Assembly: GCA_029964075.1 (NCBI GenBank)
Contig: CM057147.1
Span: forward strand, 15,025,513-15,089,512
Source of the DNA: Patiria pectinifera
Taxonomy: Eukaryota > Echinodermata > Asteroidea > Valvatida > Asterinidae
Length of the DNA: 64,000 nucleotides
Reading direction: 5' to 3'
Shown here: positions 9,901 to 19,400 of the stretch, piece by piece
How the letters are laid out: each line of letters starts with the position of its first letter
Numbering within the stretch: position 1 is the first letter of the stretch
The notes under the pieces: model-generated
Told to the model about the DNA's origin: nothing
Databases searched by the model: none
Seen by the model: the letters and a program-made list of their open reading frames with translations, nothing else
Made by a program: the position numbers and the translations under genes

Positions 9901-12845
9901 AAATATTCCAAAAATACTGCAAGTAAAACTTGCGCGATCCCCCTGGCATCCTGCCAGTTTGTATACATGTACATGTACAGGCAGTTAGTAAGGACAATTT
10001 TCAGTGACGGCCTTGATTGTCCACCCGGCAGGTACCAGTTCTCAGTTGAATGGGGAGTTTGGGTTGAATGGAGAGTTTCGGTGAGACACCGGACTAACAT
10101 ATGTTAGAGTCATGAAAAAAAGTAAGACTGCTGCAAACTGCTTACTGACTGGATGGACCTGAAATATATAAATCTAAAAATTAGTGTGGCCTGACGTTGC
10201 GAACTTAGCAAGTTCTTCTTCAGAGGCTAAAACAGAGTCATTAGTATGTTAGAGTCATTAGTATCTCTCCAGAGACCTCGTAAATATCCATATTGGAAAG
10301 GATTTTCCTGACGTCGGCCTTCTCTCCACAGACCACCTTTCAAGTTTGGTTGAGATTGATGACTGAACTTTACAGTGAAATGGAACACACACACACCCAG
10401 ACATGTAAGTGTGTATTTGCCTGCAATCGGGGACCCCTATTGTCCCTCTTTTGTTTGTACTCTCAGTTTTGTAGGAAGACCTCCCGTATGTTTTGTACAC
10501 GATCGCCAAATTGGGGACCTTCGGGAATTGGGGACCCTATTGCCCTCTATTGTTCAACGTCCCCTACTGAATGCAGAAACAAACTCGCACGCACACACAC
10601 AGCGACTCATCCAGGAATACGCGATTACAATAAACATACAATGTATGAGCAATCTTGGGAGATGATGGAAATGAAACATCCATGATGTTATATATTGCGT
10701 GGTTTGTTTGTCAAATGCCATAGTTTGTTGAAAGCCACTTTCGCAAATGATTTCAGAGCTTCAATGAGAAGAGTCAGCTCAAATTTCTCGTTTATAATTG
10801 GTCAAATATCAGCCATTCCGGTACCACTTGTTAGGTCCTATATTATTTTAGTAAGCTATTGAAGATGCCGACCACACTGGTCACCGACGGACAGAAGGCG
10901 GCACTGCTCACTGAGGCTAGTGAACGAAGCTATGAAACGCCAACTTTTTGGGGTTTTTAACTTTTCAAAGGGGGCTTCAGTCAGTGGCCGTGTCACGCAC
11001 ACAGCCCTTTTTGACCTCAGTTTCTTGTCCCGAGGTCAAGCACGCATGGCCCAAAAGCGTACGCGAGATTTTACAAGATTTATTCGAGACTGCAGAAAAA
11101 CAATATCTTGATGGATGTATGAAGTAGGTCTTTAACTACCTAAAACAACTTTGTTTGTTTGGATCGGTTGTGGTTTGCCATGAAAATTGCGAATTTTCTG
11201 AAGCCCTTTTTACGGCCATCGTTCACTGGCCTCGCGTTGTTGTCATTTGTGTGGACGAGAAAATAAGAGCAGCTACGAGTGACACGGCTACTGACTGCCT
11301 TGGGATGGCATTACGTCCCCCTTCCCTAAATACGCCACTACTCATAGCCACATTCCAATTTATTTTTTTTTGGTCATGTGCAAGCGAAAGTAATTACACC
11401 ACACTCCTGGTCAACAAATCGGTCCAATGAAAGCTGGGAGAAATTACAGTGTATGGGTCACCAGCACTCTTTGATATGGCATGTGTACAAGCAGCAAAAC
11501 AGACTTTTTCCATCTCAGCCCCCCCCCCCCCCCCAAATCCCATACCTTTCTCTTGGTCTACAATGCCTTCTTTCTCGCTCAGCTGTGCCTTCAAGCGGTT
11601 GTTCTCCTGTTCCAGTTCTTTTGCCATCGCCATCCAGTCCCTTATTTCCTTCTGTCTATGATCTTCCAGCAGCTTCACATCCTAATGGAACATATTGACG
11701 GAGACACATTGATGAGTACAACTACAGTGTAACACAAAATGTTTCCATTGTCATTTTGAGAAGGTAAAGTTTATAAATAAACTGGATGAATTACAAACAA
11801 TTTAATGAGACTAGTACGACTGACCAAGGTCAAAATTCGAAACAAAAAGGCATTCTAGTGCTCTAGTTTTTTCATACTTGACCAACTTTGGTCGGTCGTA
11901 CTACCAATGAATTTATGAATTTAGAATTTATGTTTGCTTAGGAGGGTTCAACATAATATACAATGAAAGTTAGTTGTAGCCCTATCTGTCCTGAATCCTC
12001 CCAAATAAAATGACCCAATTTCAACTCAACCGTTGGGATAACTCGACCGTATGTGCGCTAACGGAAAGACAAGTCGCCCGTTGAGACAAGTCGCCCGTTG
12101 AGAAAAGTCTATTTGAAATTTTTCGGGGAATATTTATATAGGCCATGGTAGGCCCTAACAGGGATTTTTTGCCGTGAGGATTTCTTTGCCGTGTCCAGCC
12201 GCGGGCGGTGGGGTACGGGTTGGGGGAAGCCTGCTTGGCTCGGTCGGATCGGGCCGGGTTTGATGGGGCTGGTGGGGTCGCTGGACGGGGTTGGCTTATT
12301 TTAGTTTAGGAAAATGATGGCGCTATCCCATAATGAGATGGGTGGACATAACAGATCAGGTACATGTAGGTTTCGGATAATGACTGCGTTGTCTTAACGG
12401 TCGAGTTGTTCCGAGTCGACTCGACACGGTCGAGTTGTCTCAACGGTCAAGCTGTCTCGAGTCGAGTTGTCTCAACGGTCGAGTTGTCTCAACGGTCAAG
12501 CTGTCTCGAGTCGAGTTGTCTCAACGGTCGAGTTGTCTGAAATTCGATGTCTCATCCTTGGCCTCCTCAAACACTTGCCGATATCAGACGCAAATTTTCA
12601 TCGGTTGCACGGGTGCCAGCATGCCTGGCACTCAGCAGCTCCTCCTGCAACTGCTGGAGTTCGTTGATCCCATTCTCGCGCTGTTTGACACACAACTCCA
12701 GCTGCTCCAAAACTCGGACCACCTTGGGCATGAGTTCAACCACAAGGTCGCTGCCCACCGCATCGATGAGTTTCTCCAGATCTTTGCCGATTTCGGCGGC
12801 CCATCCGTAGACCTCTATCACAGTTAATTCAGAAGCAGAACTCAT
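396..12845 (-). CDS. RILPL1: RILP-like protein (RILPL1-type), 7 coding exons
   Basis: Gene-level entry: join of 12573-12845, 11546-11681, 9617-9735, 8828-9091, 7738-7889, 6937-7044 and 396-990, read on the minus strand. The predicted protein is 548 residues. The RH1 region (about residues 5-50) reads ELTVIEVYGWAAEIG then LMPKVVRVLE, the family signature. A coiled coil follows (about 60-225, with ETVDKQRDQLRAKD). RH2 (about 275-315) contains DLSDPNRPRFTLRELQ, the segment that binds Rab GTPases in RILP, RILPL1 and RILPL2. GIKRLFSFLFRGK (347-359) matches the RILPL1 C-terminal motif. The tail (360-548) is Ser/Asn-rich and longer than in human RILPL1 (about 403 residues). Known family role: dimeric adaptors linking Rab GTPases (RAB7, RAB8/10/36) to motors and to lysosomal or ciliary traffic. 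ATG 12845 is the only in-frame ATG in the exon 1 frame before non-homologous sequence. The gene is divergent from USP32. Identity is firm; the RILPL1 versus general RILP-like label is less so. Confidence 0.9.
1085..1912. repeat. Repeat with GACAAAGTGA motifs facing GTCACTTTGTC
   Basis: GACAAAGTGA or a close form recurs at about 1086, 1251, 1345 and 1469 in plus orientation and ends with the inverse GTCACTTTGTC at 1902. This gives an inverted-repeat outline roughly 830 bp long that encloses the 1600-1785 foldback. Probably a non-autonomous element; the family was not recognised. Confidence 0.4.
1600..1790 (-). mobile_element. Foldback element with histone-type stem-loop
   Basis: Inverted arms of about 60 bp (AGATAAGTTTGCGGTGACAC against GTGTCACTGCAAACTTATCT) enclose a short centre. 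Read on the minus strand, 1665-1680 is GGTTCT-TTTC-AGAACC, a perfect 6-bp stem with a 4-nt loop. It is followed by ACAC and then ACAAAAGAGA. This reproduces the layout of a metazoan histone mRNA 3' end (stem-loop plus purine-rich downstream element). I recall similar repeat units in other invertebrate genomes; no histone coding sequence is present. Confidence 0.55.
3023..3307 (+). mobile_element. tRNA-derived SINE, copy 1
   Basis: About 285 bp starting GGGGAGTCAGG. It has an A-box-like TTGGCGTAGCGG and a perfect B-box GGTTCGAATCC about 35 bp later, a unique body, and a 3' AAT-repeat tail (AATAATAATAATAA). A second copy in the same orientation is at 8433-8729, about 85-90% alike by eye. It lies within RILPL1 intron 6, antisense to the gene. 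Confidence 0.8.
4395..4480. repeat. Short foldback repeat (AAAACCGGTTAGGGGCCTGG family), copy 1
   Basis: AAAACCGGTTAGGGGCCTGG is followed about 50 bp later by the partial complement CCAGGCCCCAGCAAC. A clearer copy of the same hairpin is at 16258-16350, and a half copy lies near 33290. Function unknown. Confidence 0.45.
4516..4791 (-). mobile_element. tRNA-like SINE fragment with 25-bp flanking direct repeat
   Basis: The minus strand of about 4606-4680 reads like a tRNA: GCTCGGTGGTTGAGTGG (A-box type) and GTGGGTTTGAGTCCCAC (T-arm with B-box). A direct repeat (AGGTTTTGCCCTTCA type) flanks it at about 4516-4540 and 4767-4791, as expected for target-primed insertion. The cloverleaf is imperfect, so this is a retroposed copy and not a functional tRNA. 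Confidence 0.5.
6937..7044 (-). CDS. RILPL1: RILPL1 exon 6 (polar linker to GIKRL)
   Basis: Encodes the end of residue 315 through 350 plus two bases of Leu351: PKEEDSQNETDADQKKPRSN then SNAGKSKGEPLGIKR. GIKRL is completed by exon 7 across a phase-2 junction, which supports both splice sites (acceptor ATCTATATAG, donor GTACGT). The linker is hydrophilic with no domain seen. Confidence 0.85.
7045..7737 (-). other. RILPL1: RILPL1 intron 5
   Basis: 693-bp intron. It holds several copies of GGATTTTGCAGGATTGAGG (about 7120-7445), a motif that recurs in repeat blocks at 16.4-16.75 kb and 57.9-58.2 kb, and an A/T-rich tract near 7560-7610. Confidence 0.6.
7738..7889 (-). CDS. RILPL1: RILPL1 exon 5 (RH2 Rab-binding domain)
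   Basis: Encodes residues 265-314 plus two bases of 315. DLSDPNRPRFTLRELQTVLQ followed by ERDELKLDVMELEDELQQY is the RH2 helix pair. The Arg-Pro-Arg-Phe motif and the following Lys lie where vertebrate RILPL proteins contact Rab switch regions, including the phosphate of LRRK2-phosphorylated Rabs. This is the best conserved piece of the gene. Acceptor ATTTTTCAG, donor GTAAGC. Confidence 0.95.
7934..8207 (-). mobile_element. tRNA-derived SINE, second family
   Basis: On the minus strand it starts GGGGGAGGGTAACTTTGTGG, has a B-box-like GGGGTTCGAATCC, then a central TGTGTCCTTGGGCAAGCCAC block, and ends near GGCCCATCAAGCC complementary sequence at 7936. The CTTGGGCAAG block is one I recall as a conserved core of several invertebrate SINE families, but I cannot name the family with certainty. 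Confidence 0.65.
8433..8729 (+). mobile_element. tRNA-derived SINE, copy 2
   Basis: Same family as 3023-3307: GGGGAGTCACG start, TTGGCGTAGTGG A-box-like, AGTTCGAATCCC B-box-like (one change from consensus), identical body landmarks (GGATTGGGTTTTCAGTCCCT) and a degenerate AAT tail. The B-box mutation makes Pol III activity less likely than for copy 1. Confidence 0.78.
8828..9091 (-). CDS. RILPL1: RILPL1 exon 4 (coiled coil and linker)
   Basis: Encodes residues 177-264. LQQHVDRLAKVTADLRRKNE continues the coiled coil, then a polar linker (GERQQKSSDENGASEVEKEN) follows, at the position of the acidic linker before RH2 in the family. Acceptor CTTTCACAG, donor GTATGA, phases 0/0. Confidence 0.88.
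9092..9616 (-). other. RILPL1: RILPL1 intron 3
   Basis: 525-bp intron. It contains a small palindromic TATCACGTGATATATCAC run near 9270 and a diffuse inverted pairing of GCCATTTGCGAGTTAA (9169) with ACTCGCAAATGGC (9537), which suggests a decayed foldback element. No coding signal. Confidence 0.5.
9617..9735 (-). CDS. RILPL1: RILPL1 exon 3 (coiled coil)
   Basis: Encodes residues 137-176 (the first codon is split with exon 2). It includes LKETVDKQRDQLRAKDDEM, very close to the VVDKQRDEIRAKD stretch of human RILPL1. Acceptor TGATCCCAG, donor GTAAGT, phase 0 end. The exon is too short and internal to appear as an ATG-initiated ORF; it was found by matching the family and splice phases. Confidence 0.9.
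9736..11545 (-). other. RILPL1: RILPL1 intron 2
   Basis: 1.8-kb intron. A segment at about 10128-10195 resembles one at 5950-6010 (shared CTTACTGACTGGAT), so it is a low-copy dispersed repeat. A 16-nt C run at 11519-11534 (G run in the sense strand) sits just past the exon 2 donor. No exon was recognised here. Confidence 0.5.
11546..11681 (-). CDS. RILPL1: RILPL1 exon 2 (coiled coil)
   Basis: Encodes residues 92-136, DVKLLEDHRQKEIRDW through KEGIVDQEK, a Glu/Lys/Gln-rich heptad pattern that aligns with the coiled coil after RH1 in RILPL1. The acceptor is CCATTAG and the donor is GTATGG, and the exon ends in phase 1. A 16-nt run of G in the sense strand (11519-11534) begins 11 nt into the following intron. 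Confidence 0.88.
11682..12572 (-). other. RILPL1: RILPL1 intron 1
   Basis: About 890-bp intron, most of its upstream half occupied by an element whose ends pair (AACTCGACCGT near 12040 with ACGGTCGAGTTG near 12400). The element terminates in the 49-bp tandem array at 12427-12539. 11700-12000 holds nothing recognisable. Confidence 0.5.
12427..12539. repeat. 49-bp tandem repeat next to RILPL1 exon 1 donor
   Basis: CGGTCGAGTTGTCTCAA recurs at 12427, 12476 and 12525, a 49-bp period made of three related sub-units (CGGTCGAGTTGTCTCAA, CGGTCAAGCTGTCTCGAG, TCGAGTTGTCTCAA). The array ends about 33 bp from the predicted exon 1 splice donor. Confidence 0.75.
12573..12845 (-). CDS. RILPL1: RILPL1 exon 1 (RH1 domain)
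   Basis: Encodes residues 1-91. ATG at 12845-12843 has A at -3. The upstream in-frame codons (Val-Glu-Leu-Ala-Lys) have no ATG, only TTG. It contains ELTVIEVYGWAAEIG and LMPKVVRVLEQLEL, typical of the RH1 helices that form the four-helix bundle binding myosin Va or dynein adaptors in this family. The 3' boundary is the weak part: exon 2 starts in phase 0, and the only phase-0 donor before the stop is GTTTGAGG after Ser91. A different donor would shorten the exon by a few codons. Confidence 0.8.
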
Positions 12846-13435
12846 TTTGGCCAACTCAACCAAAAAGCCACAGCTACATGTGTAGGTTTCTCTGCAAATT
12901 TCAGGAATTTATTCAGGAGAAGTTGCAATCAACAAATGCTATTTGCTTCCACATTCAGTAGTGCCACTCTCAACATTTTGGTAAAACCTTAAGTTCAACT
13001 TTGCACTGGACTGGACATGCTGGAGGTCTTGTTCAAGTTGTTCAGGCCTTTTGTCCAGTCATGGAGTTGTTTGCTGTGCATGCATGGTTATTCCTGCTGA
13101 GAAAACAAACCAGGATACTCCATTTTAGAACCATCACAAACTGTTTAGGCGATCAAGTCCAGACACCGAAACCGAAAGACACATACATTGTTACGTACGT
13201 GAGATAAGATATTACAGAGACATGCGTCAATGCAATATGCAATGCATTGTCAAAAGGCCACGTTCGTTCGTGCATTGTTTGTTTATCATTTGCCCTCCCA
13301 ATGTCATGTGACTGACATCATCGATCAGAAGCAACATGGCGGCCGTTCTGTTGTGGGCAAGTCGGTCGCAAGTGTGAGGCACAAATCGTCGAATTTTATC
13401 GAGTTGCGGGGCTCGGACAGCGTCCGATCTTCAGC
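12846..13435. promoter_or_regulatory. Shared intergenic promoter of RILPL1 and USP32
   Basis: 590 bp separate the two divergent ATGs, so both 5' UTRs and core promoters must lie here unless there are upstream non-coding exons. I see no TATA box at a convincing place. AACATGGCGGCC (13333-13344) matches the YY1 consensus in plus orientation, a site often found at TATA-less start regions. GTCATGTGAC (13303-13312) is a palindromic E-box-like site. No mobile element is evident in the interval. Bidirectional activity is an inference from geometry. Confidence 0.6.
13336..13377 (+). other. Candidate 13-codon uORF upstream of USP32
   Basis: The ATG embedded in the YY1-like site opens a 13-codon frame (MAAVLLWASRSQV) that ends at TGA 13375-13377, 58 bp before the USP32 ATG. 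It would be translated only if transcription starts upstream of 13336. YY1 sites commonly sit just downstream of start sites, so this is possible but unproven. Confidence 0.35.
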
Positions 13436-13495
13436 ATGGGGAACAAGGACAGCAAGCCCTCGATAATCCCCTACGAAGATGCCATTAAAAGAGGT
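13436..13495 (+). CDS. USP32: USP32 exon 1
   Basis: ATG at 13436 encodes MGNKDSKPSIIPYEDAIKR plus one base. It aligns with the start of human USP32 (MGAKESR...LSYEEALRR). Gly2 with Ser6-Lys7 fits an N-myristoylation signal. The donor is GTTTGT, phase 1. The exon is too short to stand out by length and was found by family match. Confidence 0.9.
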
Positions 13496-16400
13496 TTGTT
13501 GTTGTGTTAACTGTGTCGATTCGGACTCGGGGGTGTAACTCTAATTGACGCAGTTGACTGACATGACTGAGTGTACAACATGTACATTATATTGTATGCT
13601 GTGCTACAGTGCAGGGTGTGCTGCGCGTGTTGACATTGCGACACCAAAATGTGGGCGCTAGTTAATTGCGGGCGGGCCCCTCTTTCGTTTCAAAGTGGTA
13701 AAAGTGTAGTTGAGGACACCTCAATTTTTATCTAGCTAATAAGTTATTTTCAAAAGTGACTTTTGCAAATGACTGTCTAGTGTCTGTCAATGTTTATGAC
13801 GCCACTTTTTCATCATATTTTATTGGCCTTACAAATTACATTCATGACATTGGCAATCGTGTAGTGTAGGCATGGTACTAAGGGCCCTTGTTTAGTTTCG
13901 ATATAAAGAGTCCAGGACGTTTTTTATTAAAATGACCTTTTTTTAACCTAAAGCAGACTTCTCTCAATATTTTAATGACACTTTCGTCATTTTGAACAGT
14001 TTCTTGGGGTAGAAATCACGATTTTCCTACGCGGTTTACAGTTGGTGACATGCGATTCAGCGCGCCTTGCGCGTTAAATCATGGTACATTGCGCAGTGAT
14101 TGCCATTTTTATTTTCGTGTTGCGTTTTGTTGTTATCGTCATTTTACCCCCAAATTTTCCTCAAAAATTCAAAACCTTGCCCTTTATTACATGTATTGTG
14201 CATTGTAGGTATGTTATTATGAGGCACAATTGCAGAATACCCTGCCACTCCAGCTATGCACCTCGTAGCCGGCTACGGAGTCATGGTTGATTGCCCTCAA
14301 GTTCCTAGCCCCACTAGTGTGGCCGCGGTATTGCTGCGCTGTACCTCTGGCCACACGCCAGCTTCCAAACTGCTAAGGAGTTTGTCAGAAAAAGTCACAA
14401 ATTCTTTTACATACGGTTGTATTCTATGTAGACCCGTGAACGTGGTGTTGTATACAACGCCACGCGCTTCCGTCGGGTAAATACAAGCGACAGCATTCTA
14501 TCTTTTGATCCGCTACATATTACCATGTATAATTTTGCCCATAGGTGAATCACTTACTTGTTGGGCCTCCTGTGAATTTCCGCGAGTGTTGGATCTGGCA
14601 TTGCCAAGAAATTTGATGTAAAGTACGGCACAACTTTGTCACAACGAATGTTTTCAAAATGATCAGAAAATCAAAGACAGGCATGACACTCTGGTACCCC
14701 GAGTTCCGCATGCGCAAAACGGAAGAAGTATCACCAGTGGGTACCCGACTAACCATCTTACATGGCAGGATGGTAAATACCATGTAAAATTCTGCTATTT
14801 AAATCCACTTCGAAAGTCTGCCAAATCACCCACTTTATTGCTGTTCCATTGTGCAAGGGTTTGTTTTAAGGATTTTTCAAAAAATTAAGGTTTTTCAAAC
14901 CAAATGTGCCATATGTCTTTCCAATCTTTTTCATTTTCCTTCATCTTCATAATTCTGCCGAAAAAATATTTTGCTGATTTTCTGTACAACTCATTTTTGT
15001 ATGCAAATATTCTGTCAAATGTAGCCGAAATTCGGCTAGAACGGTCACTCCATTTTAGTAACAGCGGATCACAATAGAGTGTTTTTACTATAGACTGAAG
15101 CGTGGCTATGTATATAGCCACGTTCACGGGTCTATATTCTATGATGTCTCAGCTTCTTTCCTCGAGGTAGACTTGTTGGTGCCAAATCGGTAATTGTTTT
15201 GCCTACGGTACCGGCATAGACATAATAAAACCGGTCACTGGCTCCACGCACGCCTTATGTCGCTGCAATGTGCGTACATTGGTTCCCAGACCAAATGATG
15301 CTGACTATTGATGTTCAGTTACCGACTTGGCGAATACGTTTTCAATTTTGTACACAACATATGGGAGTATTTTGAATCGCTAGCGAATTCTATGCGAGCA
15401 CTCTGATTGGTTCAGATTCCAGAGCGTATTCTAGGCCGCCACGGAAGATCCTTCTAATTACTTAGAGGGTTTGTACTTTGTGTTGTGTAACATTACAAAA
15501 ACCACTTTAGGGCATACACGACTCAAATAAATCAAGTATATCACAATGAATGATACATTTTATTTCAATACACCATTGACCTACTGACTGTTTTGGTCGT
15601 TAAAACGTCACCAGATCTGCAAACATGTCCCTGACATATTGAGAAGAACTCCCCATGTAACGAATGAATGAGTCCTCATTTGCATAGCGATGCGCCATTG
15701 GATCTCACCGCGAACTAGTCTTATACCAGCCGCGCTGATGGAGTTCGACTGAAGTTCACGGACAAAATACAACTATCTAAGACTTGTCATCAAGTCTACC
15801 CTCCGGGTTGTTTAGTTGTCCAATTTTGCGAGAAATGTAGGCATCTTTCTGGAGCCCATATGCACATGAAAATTGTCTTTTGATGGCAGCCATTTTGAAT
15901 GTAATGGACCCACTTTTGGACCCCAAGTACATTGATGACCCCAAAGCTGTGACGTCGCGTTTATGCAAATCGATCTTGTCGCTCAGACACCCGAGTTGCA
16001 ATGCGACAAGGGCGGATCCAGAACAAAAAAAATTTGGCCACCCAAAAAGTGGGTCCAAAAAATTACGGCATGGGGTTCGGGGTCTGTTTAAGGGCCCCCA
16101 AATTGTTTGGATTCTAGATGCACTGTGGTGCGATCTGAGGTGATTTCTGACCACTTCAACCAATTTTTTGTTTTGTTTTGAGGAACAGATGGTGGTGAAC
16201 GCAATGCCTGCCTTTATTGCGACGTCACTTAAAAAAAAGCTACACTGTATAATGTGTCGTTTAAAACCGATTAGTGGCCTGGCCGCTGATATTGGCCCAA
16301 GCTGAATGCGAGGGCTATTATCGGCGCCAGGCCCCCAACCAGTTTGAAACCCAACGTTTATAACTGCTCAATCACCCCCATTATCCCCATTCATAAGCTT

Positions 16401-19400
16401 TTTGTTTAACCCTAACTGCCCTGAATCCTTCAAAATCCTCTTTGCCAAAGTGGAGGAATTTGGAGGATTGAGGTTACATGACAAAAGTGCGTATACTGAT
16501 TTCGCAGGATGCACTTTGTCAAGGTCTTGGGCCGGACCTTGTGTTGTTTTTGCTCAACCATGCATAAATATACGCCTGGATTATGCTTGAAATCCTCTGT
16601 ACTGCTCCAGGATGTCACTGGCCAAGCCTCAACACATTGACAGTCAATGCCACAGGATTTTGCAGGATTCCACAGACCATACTCGAGAAATAATGGAGGA
16701 ATTTGCAGGATTGAGGTTACATCCAGCAAAAATGCCTGGGGAGTTAGGGTTAAAAACCATAAAAAGTCCAAAATATTAACAAACTGTCAACAATATTCTA
16801 CCATTTTACTCCATGTTGGGAATTTTTTGTATGGTGTGCACGGCACGTGCGGTGTGCTCCATCTCTCCTTATATGGAATATGGAGATCATAGCAGTGGCC
16901 GTCAAGCCACAGTAGCGCGACACATACTGCGCGCACATGTGGCGCGGAGCGCGGTTGCTCGTGACCGGTTTTAAACATCGTTGTTAAGGTACCAAGTTTT
17001 TACGAAATACCTTACTAGGATGTTGGTAAATGACAGTCTAAAGCATCCTGTAAAATTATGGCACCTGGTGTGGAGTCATTTTTCGAGAAAATGGTATTTT
17101 TGTTAAAATTGCCAGCGGTGGTCGGCCGACCACCATTGGAAAAACCTAACTATTTTTCAACTTCTGCTCCAAATTTACCATTAATTAGTCCAAATTTTGT
17201 TTGCTATTGGTTACATGTTCATGAACGGGTGCAGGCCAGCTAGACTGGTACCCTTACCTTACAATTTTCCGGCAGCTGTAAATTGATCCATTTTATATTT
17301 AGTGGAGTCAGGGAACCAGACTACTTGAACATTTTTGGTTTTTCTAGGTTTTTCCAGGATTTTCGAACACAAAACTTCAAACATGTCAGTGTAACAATAT
17401 TTGATCTATTATACTAACCCCTCAAATAGTTCATTTCTGAAAAATACAGCAAAAGCCAATGATGTATATTCCCTTTAAACCACCCACTTTGCAGGCTCTT
17501 GACCAATAGGAATAGGTAACCTGTCTCTGGAAGTTTATGAATTATGCATTTAAATGATTATGCTTGTCTTTTTTTTCCCCGTTCAGTTACTGAGGAAGAA
17601 ATCAAGCGTATCAGGGAGGCATTCAAGCGATATTCTACTCCTGCTGGGTATATGAGCCGGCCTGTCTTTGTGAAGGATGTACTCGGAGATGGCATGCCAG
17701 CAAAACTTGGAGAGGTAAAAAACAATGGAAAATTTAGTTTCTAAAAATTCTTGCATGCAAGTTTTCTTTTTGAGAATTTTGTTTTCTGTTCGAGTAGTTT
17801 TCATAGTGTTGTTTTGATTCCATTGGAAAAACAATTTGTTCTTAAAGCCCCAGTCACACATTCATGGTTGGAGCTACGAATATCCACGGTTTACCAAGAA
17901 TTAATCAATCACGATGAACCATCGAGAATGCACTACGGTTTCAGGACGGATAGCCACGACTGTCCTAAGGTTTCACTAACGAATTCGAAGGACGGATTGT
18001 TGAAGAATGTCGATGGTATTGCTAAGAATAATGACGTTAACATCACAATTGTCTGTGATTGGGCATACCCGGGCATATCCATAGGACATCCGTAGCAAAT
18101 TCGTAGAGATTTCTACTACAAATGAGCTACGAATCTCCAAGAATATGTACGACTAGCCACGAATAACACTACGAATTAGTACTGTTGTCCTACGGATGTC
18201 CCATGCTAGGGATTGATTTTTATGACGATTCCTCACAAAAGTTTGGAACAGTTTGAAACTTCCGTAGCCCCTCCACGAATACCCAAGGAAGATGAGGGAT
18301 AACCACTGATGTACTAAGGATGAATACGGTACTCCCACGGTTTATCACGAATTTAAAACTGTGGATATCCGTAGCTCCAAACCGTGGATGTGTGACTGGG
18401 TCTTTAGCAAGAGACTTTGACTCATTAGCTTGTTGTGTGTGATCAAAAAATGATTACATGTAAATGATAAATCTCACTGTGCAGCCTATAACCAAGGCTG
18501 TCATTGCTAAGCCATTGTAGAACAGCCCCGACAGAATTTACCACATTCATTGTGTATGTCCGCCATTTTGGGGAACGTACCGGTAGCTCAAGAAGACTGT
18601 TTGTCTAACGTTCGCCAACGTTGGTTGCAAATAAAGGATGTGACTTTTGTGTTAATTTTGTAAACGTTTGGCAAAAAACGTTTAGCCATTTCACAAATGC
18701 TGACGCATGCCCATTATGTCTGCAGTCAGAGACTGGCGTGGTTGACATGATAAATCAACAATGATAATGATTGACATAATAAATAGCGGGCAGTCATGGA
18801 AAACATTCAAACTTATTGTGTACGGGTCCCAAATTGAATCAAGTACCGGAACTGCAGTGCTTCTAAGGTTTTTTGTAATTTATACGGGCTTGACAACGTT
18901 GATACATGTAAATATATTCACACCATGTATGTTTAAAGGGAAAATACAACATTTGCAAACATCAAAAAATAAAACTACCAAATCATTTTGAAATACCTTG
19001 CTGGACTGTTAGTGAATGACAGTGTAAAGCATCCTGTAAAATCATGGCACCTGGTATACTGTCATTTTCAAGAAAAGTGGTATTTTTGTATCAATTTCCA
19101 ACGCTGATCGGCCGATCAGCGTTGGAAAAAACTGGCTTTTTTTCAAATACTGGCCCCAATTGACCATCGCACTTGTTTGCAATCGATTACACACCTATGA
19201 ATGGGTACAAGCCAGCTAGACTGGTTCCCTGACCTTACAATTCCCCAATGTATGTAAACTGCTCTGTTTCTTCTTATATGGAGTCAGGGAACCAGACTAC
19301 AGGAAAATGATTGTTTTTCTTGGTTTTTATAGCATTTTCGAACCCAGAACCTCAAAAAAGTCAGTGTAACTATGTTTTCTATATATTTCCAACCCCCCAA

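Larger units (their letters stand above)
13496..17586 (+). other. USP32: USP32 intron 1
   Basis: 4.1-kb intron. Contents by position: AT-rich unique sequence to about 14420, a 0.7-kb inverted-repeat element (14426-15136), a short foldback (16258-16350), a GGATTGAGG-type element with TTAACCCTAACT ends (16405-16755), and a truncated TTAA element (16988-17474). No exon-like conservation was seen. Confidence 0.6.

Noticed and set aside
17844-18405. Long terminal repeats or retroviral remnants
   Set aside because: The terminal sequences are inverted, not direct, and no polymerase, protease or integrase-like frame was found in the window.
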